Source: DATFDN01 sp035685165
GTDB lineage: Bacteria > Pseudomonadota > Alphaproteobacteria > Acetobacterales > Acetobacteraceae
Reading direction: 5' to 3'
Length of the DNA: 64,000 nt
Assembly: GCA_035685165.1 (NCBI GenBank)
Contig: DASRBI010000017.1
Location: 124,001-188,000, forward strand
Shown: piece by piece, positions 26,548-34,123 of the stretch
Numbering within the stretch: position 1 is the stretch's first letter
How the letters are laid out: each line of letters begins with the position of its first letter
The notes under the pieces: generated by a model
What the model saw: only the letters and a program-made list of their open reading frames with translations
Told to the model about the DNA's origin: nothing
Databases searched by the model: none
Translations under genes and position numbers: made by a program

Positions 26548-27348
26548 ATGGGCCTCGTGCAGGGCAAGGTTGCCGTCGTGACCGGCGGCGCCTCGGGGAT
26601 CGGCGCCGCGTGCGCGCGCACCTTGGCGCGCGAGGGGGCGAAGGTGCTGATCACCGACCTCGACGCGGCGGGCGAGGCGCTGGCGGCCGAGATCGGCGGC
26701 GCGTTCCTACGCCACGACGTGACCGACGAGGCGGCCTGGCCCGAGGTGATCGCCACCGCCGAACGCCGCTTCGGCGCGCTGCACGTGATGGTCGCCAATG
26801 CCGGAATCGGGATCTCCAAGCCGATCCTGGAGACGAGCATGCAGGAGTGGCGGCGGCAGATGGCGGTGAACGTCGATGGGGTGTTCCTGTCGGTGAAATT
26901 CGCCATCCCGGCGATCGCGCGCGCGGGCGGCGGCTCGATCGTGCTGATGTCCTCGGTCGCCGGGCTGCGCGGCTCGGCGGGGCTTGCCTGCTACAGCGCG
27001 ACCAAGGGCGCGGTGCGGCTGTTCGCCAAATCCGCCGCTCTCGAGTGCGCGCAGATGCGCGCCAGGGTGCGCGTCAATTCGGTGCATCCGGGCGTCATCG
27101 ACACGCCGATTTGGGGCAAGCTGCCGAGCACCGGGCGCAACGCGCCGATCGACCCGCGGGCGCTGGCGGCCGACATGGTGCCGATCGGCGAGGTGGGTTT
27201 GCCGCAGGACATCGCCAACGGCGTCCTGTTCTTGGCGTCGGATTTGTCGTCGCACATGACGGGCGCGGAGCTGGTCATCGACGGCGGCATCACCGCCGGC
27301 CGCATCCGCGGCATCGTTGCAAGCACTCAATCGGGAGAGAGAGGATGA
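26548..27348 (+). CDS. short-chain dehydrogenase/reductase (SDR)
   Basis: A 266-aa classical SDR. The cofactor motif TGGASGIG is at about residues 12-19. An Asp after the second strand (LITDLDAAG) favours NAD(H). NAG appears in VANAGIGISK. The catalytic Ser and Tyr-x3-Lys are in LMSSVAGLRG and YSATKGAVRLF. The C-terminal MTGAELVIDGGITAG is standard. The stop overlaps the ABM start as ATGA. Substrate is unknown, though its company (MaoC, ABM) suggests an alcohol or hydroxyacyl intermediate. Confidence 0.94.
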   Translation: MGLVQGKVAVVTGGASGIGAACARTLAREGAKVLITDLDAAGEALAAEIGGAFLRHDVTDEAAWPEVIATAERRFGALHVMVANAGIGISKPILETSMQEWRRQMAVNVDGVFLSVKFAIPAIARAGGGSIVLMSSVAGLRGSAGLACYSATKGAVRLFAKSAALECAQMRARVRVNSVHPGVIDTPIWGKLPSTGRNAPIDPRALAADMVPIGEVGLPQDIANGVLFLASDLSSHMTGAELVIDGGITAGRIRGIVASTQSGERG

Positions 27349-27653
27349 TTCACGTCGTCGCCATCATCACCGCCAAGCCCGGAATGCGCGGGCAGATCCT
27401 GCAAGCGTTCCGCGCCAACATGCCAGCGGTGCACGCCGAGAAGGGCTGCATCGAGTATGGCCCGGCGATCGACGCCGAGGGGATGGGAGGGTTCCAGACC
27501 AAGTTCGGTCCGGACACGTTCGTGGTGATCGAGAAGTGGGAAAGCAAGGAGGCGTTGGCGGCGCACGCCGCCTCGCCGCACATGAAGGAATACGGGGCGA
27601 AAACGAAGGATTGGATCGCGAGCCGCGTGATCCACGTGTTGGAGCCGGCTTAG
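27345..27653 (+). CDS. antibiotic biosynthesis monooxygenase (ABM)-domain protein
   Basis: A 102-aa dimeric ferredoxin-like protein of the ABM/YgiN family. It shows VVAIITAKPGMRGQILQAFR, AEKGCIEYGP, FVVIEKWESKEALAAHAAS and HMKEYGAKTK. Members are cofactor-free quinol monooxygenases or related enzymes, and many have no known role. GAGAGAGG lies just before the ATG, and it is coupled to the SDR gene by an ATGA overlap. The pair could act on the same phenolic or quinol substrate. Confidence 0.92.
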   Translation: MIHVVAIITAKPGMRGQILQAFRANMPAVHAEKGCIEYGPAIDAEGMGGFQTKFGPDTFVVIEKWESKEALAAHAASPHMKEYGAKTKDWIASRVIHVLEPA

Positions 27654-27799
27654 GAGTGAGGTGACATACGCCTCGCCTTTGGGGCGGTTTCGAGGCGGCG
27701 CGGGGATCGTCGATCTGGGGCAGGTCGAGGCGCTTGGCTACAGCCCGGAGCGGGCGGCTCGGGATTGGCTGCCGGGTCGAGATCCGGTCGTAAGCGCGG

Positions 27800-28456
27800 C
27801 TAGGCGAGTTGCAGCGTGATCCGCCATGCCGCCGCACCCGACGGCTGCGCGGCGGCGATGTTCGCGGGTAGGCGGGCGGCGAGGCGGCGGGCGAACGTGA
27901 GGTCGGTGGGGCGGGTGCCGGGGCCCTCGGCGGTGACAATGAGCGCCGGCGGCGCACCCGCGGCGGTGAGCCGGACCTCGCCGCCCTCGGGCAGGGCGCG
28001 GCGCGCGGCGAGGCAGAGCGCGATCACCGCGGCATCCAAGACGCCAGGATCGGCCTCTATCGAGGGCGACGAGTCCGGGAGGTCGACAACAAGCTGGGCT
28101 CGCCGTCCGAGGGCGCTCGCGATCAGGGGCATCACGCGCTGGACGGAGTCGGCGAGCGGCGCCGCGCGCGGCGCCTCGGGCTCGCGGCGGGAGAACTGCA
28201 CGAGTGCCGTATTGAGCCCGGCTGCCCGCTCCACCGCGCTGGTGGCGCGGGTGATCAGGGCACGCAGGCGGTCGGGATCGGCGAGGCGGCGCTCCATCAG
28301 CTCGAGGCAACCGAGCACGGTCGCCAGCATGTTGTTGAAGTCGTGCGCGAGGCCGCCGACGAGCTGGCCGACGAGCTGGTCGCGGTCGGCGCCGATCAGG
28401 GGCGAAGCCCCGTCCGGAGGCGCCTCCCGCGCGCCCCGGCCTCTGCCTTCCGTCAC
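27800..28456 (-). CDS. histidine-kinase-like protein with degenerate ATP domain (possible phosphotransfer protein)
   Basis: A 218-aa soluble protein. The phosphoacceptor box GGLAHDFNNMLATVLGCLEL (His38) is of the hybrid-kinase type, and the DHp helices run to about residue 90. The following HATPase-like part is short and lacks clear N and G boxes: where an Asn-containing NAxxA motif is expected it has IALCLAARRALPEGG, and no DxGxG is visible. It resembles ChpT-type histidine phosphotransferases in layout (DHp plus dead ATPase domain), though its H-box differs. No receiver or sensor domain is fused. Confidence 0.72.
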   Translation of the reverse strand: MTEGRGRGAREAPPDGASPLIGADRDQLVGQLVGGLAHDFNNMLATVLGCLELMERRLADPDRLRALITRATSAVERAAGLNTALVQFSRREPEAPRAAPLADSVQRVMPLIASALGRRAQLVVDLPDSSPSIEADPGVLDAAVIALCLAARRALPEGGEVRLTAAGAPPALIVTAEGPGTRPTDLTFARRLAARLPANIAAAQPSGAAAWRITLQLA

Positions 28457-28508
28457 CGTCTCCTCCGCTGCTCCGGGCGCACGTTCGCTACTCGGACGTA
28501 CGAGGCCG

Positions 28509-28838
28509 CTATTTCAACGGAACCCGAAACTCCAGTCCGGGGGCGAGTTCCCTATGCCCGCTGGGCTTCGCCTGGATTTGTGATCCCGGCAGGAAGCCCT
28601 CGCTCGGGCGATAGGAATGAGAATCGGCGAACCAGGCCGGTGCGACACGGGGCCATGCCGCGCCGGGACCCTGGGGCGGCTCCGCGTCCTGGTTCGGGCG
28701 CGGCGCGGCGAGGGCGGCGGGACCGCCGGGGGGCGGCGTCGGGGGCAGGGGCAGCGGCGGGCCGCCTTGGCGGCGCCCCGCATCAGTCGCCGCCAGGGCG
28801 AGCAGCGCCGCGACGGCGAGCGCGGGCGGGCGGCGCAT
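28509..28838 (-). CDS. small Pro-rich secreted protein
   Basis: A 109-aa protein starting at an ATGA overlap with the Nudix gene stop. A short hydrophobic leader (ALAVAALLALAATDAG) precedes a Pro-rich region (GGPPLPLPPTPPPGGPAAL) and a tail with PAWFADSHSYRPSEGFLPGS. It is likely exported. No known domain is seen. Co-translation with a Nudix hydrolase supports it being a real gene, but composition this biased could also arise by chance in a GC-rich genome. Confidence 0.5.
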   Translation of the reverse strand: MRRPPALAVAALLALAATDAGRRQGGPPLPLPPTPPPGGPAALAAPRPNQDAEPPQGPGAAWPRVAPAWFADSHSYRPSEGFLPGSQIQAKPSGHRELAPGLEFRVPLK

Positions 28839-29407
28839 CACAGGGCGCCGCCGCGGCGGCCGGCCGGGATGACTCCGCGCGGATCCTCGGGCGAATTGCC
28901 GCCCGGCGCGCCGAGCGGCCCGGCGCGGGTCTCCCGCCAGCGGTCGAGCGCCCAGCGGACGGTGGGGAAGGCGACATCCGACCAGGGGATTTCGTCCCAT
29001 CGAAAGAGCTTCACCTCCAGGCTCTCCGGGCCGGCCGCGAAGCTCGGCGCGGCGCCTGCCGCCTCGTCCGCGAAGCGGGCGCGGAAGATGATCTGCACCT
29101 GGCTGATCCGGCTGATCGAAAAGACGCTGAGCAGGCCGTCGAGTTCGATGCGCGCGCGGGCTTCTTCCCACGCCTCGCGCATGGCACCTTCCTCCACCGT
29201 CTCGCCGAGTTCCATGTAGCCGGCGGGTAGGGTCCAGAAGCCGCGGCGGGGTTCGATGGCGCGGCGGCACAGCAGCACGCGGCCCTGCGAGGCGACCACG
29301 GCGCCGACGACGATTTTCGGATTCTCGTAGGCGATATGGCCGCAGTCGGGACAGACGAGCCGCTCGCGGTCGTCGCCCTCCGGCACGCGCCTGACGAATT
29401 GCGACAT
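28838..29407 (-). CDS. Nudix hydrolase with N-terminal zinc-ribbon-like motif
   Basis: A 189-aa protein. An N-terminal CPDCG (19-23) is a half zinc ribbon as in NudC relatives. The Nudix box G-x5-E-x7-RE-x2-EE is at 63-82 (PAGYMELGETVEEGAMREAW then EE), with the usual final Gly replaced by Ala. It should cleave a nucleoside diphosphate linked to another moiety, such as NADH or an ADP-sugar. The last 20 residues are Gly/Arg-rich. It is the last gene before the glycosylation cluster on the same strand. Confidence 0.9.
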   Translation of the reverse strand: MSQFVRRVPEGDDRERLVCPDCGHIAYENPKIVVGAVVASQGRVLLCRRAIEPRRGFWTLPAGYMELGETVEEGAMREAWEEARARIELDGLLSVFSISRISQVQIIFRARFADEAAGAAPSFAAGPESLEVKLFRWDEIPWSDVAFPTVRWALDRWRETRAGPLGAPGGNSPEDPRGVIPAGRRGGAL

Positions 29408-29452
29408 GCGGGGAAAGTGCCGCGCGAGGCGGCGTGGTTCAACCCCGCCCGC

Positions 29453-30454
29453 TTACATCAGCCGCTCCGCCCAGGTCCGGGGGGTGCGGGCGTTGCGGAT
29501 TTCGAGATCGAGATGATAGCGGAACCGGCGCGGGCCGACGCGGCGGACGTGCTCCACGATGTCGCGCAGCCCGTCGTCGAGCGTGCGCGTGGTGCGGTAG
29601 CCGAGCAGGGCGCGCGCCTTGTCGCTACTGCACCAGGCGTGGCGCACCTCCTGCGGACGGTCGTGCAGATAGATCGCCTGGCCCTCGAAGCCGGTGAATT
29701 CCTTGAGGCGGCGAAACAGGCTGTTGATGGAGACGAATTCCTCGTCGGGGCCGATATTGATCACCTCGCCCAGGCCGCGCGGCGTGAGGCCGAGCGCGAG
29801 AAGGGAGGAGAGGCAGTCCTCGACATGGCTGAAGCAGCGGGTCTGCTCGCCGTTGCCGTAGATATAGGGTGAGCGGCCCTGCAGCATTAGGTTGGTCATG
29901 ATGCTGGCGACGTTGCGGTAGGGATCGTCGAATTTCTGCCGCGCGCCGATGATGTTGTGCGGCACCGCGATCGCGTATTCCACCTCGTGCACGGCGGCGA
30001 GTGTGCGCAGCGTCTGCTCGGCGGCGAGCTTGCCGATGCCGTACGGGTCCTGCGGGCGGGGGATGCAGCTTTCGGTGAAGGGCGGCGTCTCGGCGCCGTA
30101 GCGCGCCATCGAGCTCAGGAACACGATGCGGCGCACGCCGGTGGCGATGGCGGCGGAGAACACCGCGACCGAGCCCGAGACGATGTTGTCCATCACCATC
30201 GCGGGCGAGAACACCGAAAGCCCCTCATAGGCGGTGGCGGCGCAGTGATAGACAATCTCGCTGCCGCGCATGATGCGCGTCATCGCATGGAAATCGCGGC
30301 AGTCGTGCTGGTGGAATTCGGCGTCCGCCGGCACGTTGATCAGCTCGCCGCCGATCAGGGAATCGCAGCCAGCGACCTCGTGACCCAGTGCGAGCAGACG
30401 TTCGGCGAGATGGCTGCCGAGGAAGCCGGCGATGCCGGTGATGAAAATTTGCAT
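29453..30454 (-). CDS. NAD-dependent epimerase/dehydratase (extended SDR)
   Basis: A 333-aa nucleotide-sugar epimerase or dehydratase. The Rossmann motif GIAGFLGSHLAERLL is at about 7-21, and FLSSMARYGA holds the catalytic Ser. PYGIGKLAAEQ is the Tyr-x3-Lys site. GAR...RSPYIYGNGEQTRCFSHV is the sugar-binding region. It probably makes an activated sugar for the glycosyltransferases upstream. It is the last gene of the cassette that starts after flaF. The exact reaction (4-epimerase, 4,6-dehydratase or reductase) is not readable. Confidence 0.92.
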   Translation of the reverse strand: MQIFITGIAGFLGSHLAERLLALGHEVAGCDSLIGGELINVPADAEFHQHDCRDFHAMTRIMRGSEIVYHCAATAYEGLSVFSPAMVMDNIVSGSVAVFSAAIATGVRRIVFLSSMARYGAETPPFTESCIPRPQDPYGIGKLAAEQTLRTLAAVHEVEYAIAVPHNIIGARQKFDDPYRNVASIMTNLMLQGRSPYIYGNGEQTRCFSHVEDCLSSLLALGLTPRGLGEVINIGPDEEFVSINSLFRRLKEFTGFEGQAIYLHDRPQEVRHAWCSSDKARALLGYRTTRTLDDGLRDIVEHVRRVGPRRFRYHLDLEIRNARTPRTWAERLM

Positions 30455-30458
30455 CGTC

Positions 30459-31040
30459 TCAGCCGCGGATCAAGGTGGCGCGCAGCGCCTGCCCGCCCTT
30501 GGAGAAAGGGCGCGTCAGGCTTTGCACGGCGAAGCCGGTGCGTCGGGCGAGCGCGCGGATCTTCCCTTCGGTGTAGGCGGAGTGGTGGAACTGGCCCGGC
30601 CCGTTCTGGTTGCCGAAGAACATGGTCTGCAAAATCCCCCAACGCTGATTGAGCGCGCGGCCGCAGCCGGCGTAGTGGTTGGCGTGACCGACGATGTAGA
30701 AGTCGCGCCATTCGTCCTCGGCGTGGAGGAAGGTGGCGCAGACCCACTCGAAATCCGGCACTTCGAGGGTGAGCGATCCGCCCGCGCGCAGAACCCGCGC
30801 GAGCTCGGGCCAGGCTTGGGCTTCCTCGGCGAAGGAGAGATGTTCGAGGATGTGCTCGGCGAGGATTTCGTCCACCGATCCGTCCGGGTAGGGAAGCGCC
30901 GTCAGCTCGATGCCGGTGACCACGCCGGGGACGCGCGCCACCTGGTCGATGTTGATCCAGCCGGGCAACAGGCGCGTGCCGCAGCCGATATGGAGGCGCA
31001 GCGCGGTTCGCGGGGCGATCAGGGCATCAGTCGGCGGCAC
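30459..31040 (-). CDS. class I SAM-dependent methyltransferase
   Basis: A 193-aa methyltransferase with SAM motif I as LHIGCGTRLLPGWINID, an acidic second motif, and EHILEHLSFAEEAQAWPELA, with LRAGGSLTLEVPDFEWV as the motif-III region. Small enzymes with this G-C-G-x4-PGWINID pattern are common in polysaccharide and glycan clusters, where they methylate sugars. The GTG at 31040 has GGAG nine bases upstream; a TTG at 31058 is an alternative. Either start lies inside the end of the GT2 gene. Confidence 0.87.
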   Translation of the reverse strand: MPPTDALIAPRTALRLHIGCGTRLLPGWINIDQVARVPGVVTGIELTALPYPDGSVDEILAEHILEHLSFAEEAQAWPELARVLRAGGSLTLEVPDFEWVCATFLHAEDEWRDFYIVGHANHYAGCGRALNQRWGILQTMFFGNQNGPGQFHHSAYTEGKIRALARRTGFAVQSLTRPFSKGGQALRATLIRG

Positions 31041-32097
31041 GGCCGCTTGCTCCGGCAATCACGGATTCCAGTTCCAAGCGCAGCGGGGCGAGCTTGATTT
31101 CCGGCACGATCGCCTCGCTCGCGTGCAGGGCGCCGAGCAGGTTTTGCGCCGTCCAGTGTGCTTCGGCGTCCTCCGCTGCCTGGACGGCGGCGACCAGCGC
31201 CGGTGCGTCCGCGTGCAGCAGGGCGGCTTCCTGCCTGAGGTGCGGCAGCCAGCGGGCGCGGAAAAGCGCTGGCACCTGTTCGATCAGGGCGCGGCGGTCC
31301 GCGAGCGGCAGGCGCGCAGTGGCGAAGATTTCGATATGGGCGAAGGCGGTGGTGATCAGGGGCGTGCGCCAGCGCGGGTCGCCGAGCGGATCGTCCGCCT
31401 CGTGCCCGGCGCGGACCTGGGCGGTTGCGGCGCGGGCAAGCCGGCCCACCGGCTTGCCGCCGTCGCGGCGCAGATAGAGCACCTCCGGCACGTGGCGGAT
31501 TTCGCCGAACAAGGCGAGCTCGGCGAGCAGCACATGATCCCAGCCGGCGCGGTACGGGATGGGCGAGAGACACTCCACCGCGGCGCGGCGGTAGATGCCC
31601 CAGAAGGCGGGCGAGGAGGTGTAGCGGCGCATTACATGTGCGGCGCGCGCGAGCGGGTCGGCGCCGGTTGCATGCAGGCAGTGGTCGGGGGGATAGGGAC
31701 GCGGCGGCGAGCGGTCGGTGAACACCGCGCCAGCGGCGTGGCACATGGCGCAGTCCGGGTGCGCCGCCAGCACTGCCATCAGGCGTTCGACGAAATCGGG
31801 GGCCAGCAGATCGTCGGCCGATTTCGGCATGACGAACGGCGCTTCGCCATGGCGGAACGCGTGCTGGAAGCTCGCCACCGCGCCGAGATTACGCTGTCGG
31901 CGCATCAAACGAATGCGCGGATCGCCGGCGGCGCGGGCGGCGGCGATCTCGGCGCTGCCGTCGGTCGAGCCGTCGTCGATGATGGTGAGGGTGAAGTCGC
32001 GCCAGGTTTGCGCGCGCACGCTGTCGATCGCGGCGCCCACGGTTTCTGCGCCGTTGAAGACGAACAGGTTGATGTCGAGCGGCGCGGCCATCGTCAT
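31027..32097 (-). CDS. family 2 glycosyltransferase
   Basis: A 356-aa GT-A fold glycosyltransferase. The N-terminus has NLFVFNGAETVGAAIDSVRA and TLTIIDDGSTDGSAEIAAAR, the nucleotide-binding block. The DxD-like acidic motif appears as PKSADDLLAPDFVERLM, and the C-terminal half is helical. It adds a sugar from a nucleotide donor to an acceptor, here probably a glycan attached to flagellin or a cell-surface polymer. It sits between the SPINDLY-type gene (46-base gap) and the methyltransferase. Confidence 0.92.
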   Translation of the reverse strand: MTMAAPLDINLFVFNGAETVGAAIDSVRAQTWRDFTLTIIDDGSTDGSAEIAAARAAGDPRIRLMRRQRNLGAVASFQHAFRHGEAPFVMPKSADDLLAPDFVERLMAVLAAHPDCAMCHAAGAVFTDRSPPRPYPPDHCLHATGADPLARAAHVMRRYTSSPAFWGIYRRAAVECLSPIPYRAGWDHVLLAELALFGEIRHVPEVLYLRRDGGKPVGRLARAATAQVRAGHEADDPLGDPRWRTPLITTAFAHIEIFATARLPLADRRALIEQVPALFRARWLPHLRQEAALLHADAPALVAAVQAAEDAEAHWTAQNLLGALHASEAIVPEIKLAPLRLELESVIAGASGRAAD

Positions 32098-32143
32098 CCC
32101 GCCTGCGATGCGCCGAGCGTAGCGGCGATTGCTTGGCGGAAGG

Positions 32144-34123
32144 TTAACGCCGACACCAGTCTTCCCAGGCGCGGCGCAGTGCCGTGCCGAGGTTGGCGCC
32201 GAAGCGGCGGGCGTCGCAGAGCGGACTTTGCCGCACGCGTGCGCGCAGCCCGGCGCGGAGCGCAGCGAGGGAAGCGGGATCGGCGGCGCGGGCGGCGGCT
32301 TGCGCCACGTAGTCCGCTACGTCCGACGCCGCCCACTCGCCGAGGCCCACGTTGCTGAGATGGGAGAGCGAATGGCGGGCGCAGAAGCTTTGTCCCGGCA
32401 GGGTGAGCGTCGGCACGCCCATCCAGAGCGCCTCCACCGTGGTGAGACCGCCGGAATAGGGAAAGGTGTCGAGCGCGATGTCGACGTCACCCCATTCGGC
32501 GAGAAAGGCGCGGTGCGCCGAGGGCCCGCGCAGCTCGAGCCGTTCGGGCGCGATGCCGTGGCGGCCGAAGGCGGCGCGGATGCGGGCGGCGACCTCCGCG
32601 TCCACGAGCGGATGACTTTTCAGGATGAAGCGCGACCGCGGCACGGCTTGCAGCACCGCGCTCCATGCGGCGATCACCCGCGCGTTGACCTTGGCAAGAT
32701 TGCAGAAGCAGCCGAACGTTGGATGCCCACGTGCCGCCATCGGCGGCGGCGCGACCTCGGGCGCGTCGGCGGGCGGGGTGTAGCAGACATAGCCGTCCGG
32801 CATTTCCAGCAGACGCTCGGTATAGAAGCCGGCGAAACCTTCCGGTGTCTCCCAGCGGTCGGTGAGGAACCAGTCGATTTCCGGCAGCCCCGTGGAGTGG
32901 GTCTGCATCCCGACCCATTTGACCTGCACTGGGGCGGGGCGGAAGGCGCAGGCGGTCATGCGGCCGGTATCGCCGTAGCCGCCGAGGTCGATCAGGATGT
33001 CGATGCCGCACGCGCGGATTTCCTCGGCGAGTTGCGTGTCGGATTTACCCGCCGGGTCGATCCAGCCGCGCGCGGCGGCGCGGAAGCGGCGCGCCAGCTG
33101 GTCGGCCGGGAAGTAGGGCGCGATGCCGACAAGCTCGAAGCCGGCGGGATTGAGACATTCGAAACCGGCGAGCGTGAGCCAGCCGACGGGATGGGTCTTC
33201 AAAAGCCCGCCGAGCAGGCCGAGGCGGAGCTTGCGCTCGGGATCGCGTGCGTTCGCGAAGCGCGGCGGACGGGCGGGGCGGGGCAGGGTGGCGGCGCAGG
33301 CGCGGGCGGCGTCGCGCAACGTTTCGGCCCCGGTCTCCGGCAGATAAGGGAGCGTGTTGAGGCGCGTGCGGTGCGCGAGGGGAGTGGCGGGATAGGCGGC
33401 GAGCGCCTGGCGGGCGATGTCGTGCGCCTCGTCCTGCGAGCCGCAGCAGAGCGTGGCGTTGGCGAGGTTGCACAGAAGCTGTGGATCGTCGCCGCGCGCG
33501 GCCCGCACCGCTTCGAGTTCACGCCGCGCCTCCTGCGGCTGGTGCAGGCGCAAGAGTACCACGCCGTAATCGTGGCGGAGCTCGTGGTCGGCGGGATCGG
33601 CCGCGAGCGCGCGGGCGAAGGCGGCGCGGGCGGCGGGCAGGCGGTGGTCGCGCGCGAGCACGCCCGCCAGCAGGGCGTCGAGCCGATGGTCTTCGGGCGC
33701 GAGCGCGGTGGCGGCCTCCAGCAGTTCGGCGGCCTCGCGGTTGCGGCCGAGGCGGTGCAGCAGGATGGCGCGCCCGGCGAGCGGGGCGGGGAGTGCCGGG
33801 TGCTCGGCGGTAAGTGCCTCCAGGCGCAGCAGTTCGGCATCGGGGGCGCCGGCGAGGCAGGCGAGCTCGGCGCGACGCAGCGCGAGATCGAGCGAGGCGG
33901 GATCGGCGCGGTGCGCCCGGCCGAGGGCGGCCAATGCGGGCAGCAGATGGCCCGAGGCGACGAGCGTGGCGGCGGCTGCGGTCCACTGCGCGGCGTCGGG
34001 TGGGGCGGGGGCGATCGCGGCGCGCCGTCGCTTCGCTGATGCCGCGACCCGCTGATCCCTCCCGTCATGCTCGGGCTTGGCCGGCCATGGCGGGAAACGA
34101 GGCGCCATTGCTGTTGCGCTCAT
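32144..34123 (-). CDS. TPR-containing GT41 (SPINDLY/O-GlcNAc transferase-like) glycosyltransferase
   Basis: A 659-aa protein. TPR-like helical repeats occupy about 45-260 (HDYGVVLLRLHQPQEARREL is one). The catalytic half (about 270-659) has RLGLLGGLLKTHPVGWLTL, then DILIDLGGYGDTGRM, GHPTFGCFCNLAKVN and DTFPYSGGLTTVEALWMGVP, all diagnostic of SPINDLY-type GT41 enzymes. Bacterial members glycosylate proteins on Ser/Thr; Caulobacter FlmG, a TPR glycosyltransferase, modifies flagellins. The ATG at 34123 overlaps the previous stop. Residues about 10-20 (PPWPAKPEHDGRD) are encoded by a family-C repeat. Confidence 0.9.
   Translation of the reverse strand: MSATAMAPRFPPWPAKPEHDGRDQRVAASAKRRRAAIAPAPPDAAQWTAAAATLVASGHLLPALAALGRAHRADPASLDLALRRAELACLAGAPDAELLRLEALTAEHPALPAPLAGRAILLHRLGRNREAAELLEAATALAPEDHRLDALLAGVLARDHRLPAARAAFARALAADPADHELRHDYGVVLLRLHQPQEARRELEAVRAARGDDPQLLCNLANATLCCGSQDEAHDIARQALAAYPATPLAHRTRLNTLPYLPETGAETLRDAARACAATLPRPARPPRFANARDPERKLRLGLLGGLLKTHPVGWLTLAGFECLNPAGFELVGIAPYFPADQLARRFRAAARGWIDPAGKSDTQLAEEIRACGIDILIDLGGYGDTGRMTACAFRPAPVQVKWVGMQTHSTGLPEIDWFLTDRWETPEGFAGFYTERLLEMPDGYVCYTPPADAPEVAPPPMAARGHPTFGCFCNLAKVNARVIAAWSAVLQAVPRSRFILKSHPLVDAEVAARIRAAFGRHGIAPERLELRGPSAHRAFLAEWGDVDIALDTFPYSGGLTTVEALWMGVPTLTLPGQSFCARHSLSHLSNVGLGEWAASDVADYVAQAAARAADPASLAALRAGLRARVRQSPLCDARRFGANLGTALRRAWEDWCRR
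34060..34095. repeat. family-C palindromic repeat arm inside a coding region
   Basis: CGTCATGCTCGGGCTTGGCC lies within the 5' coding part of the TPR-GT41 gene and encodes PAKPEHDGRD there. This type of element is normally intergenic. It resembles one arm of the palindrome at 4404-4493. Confidence 0.55.
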
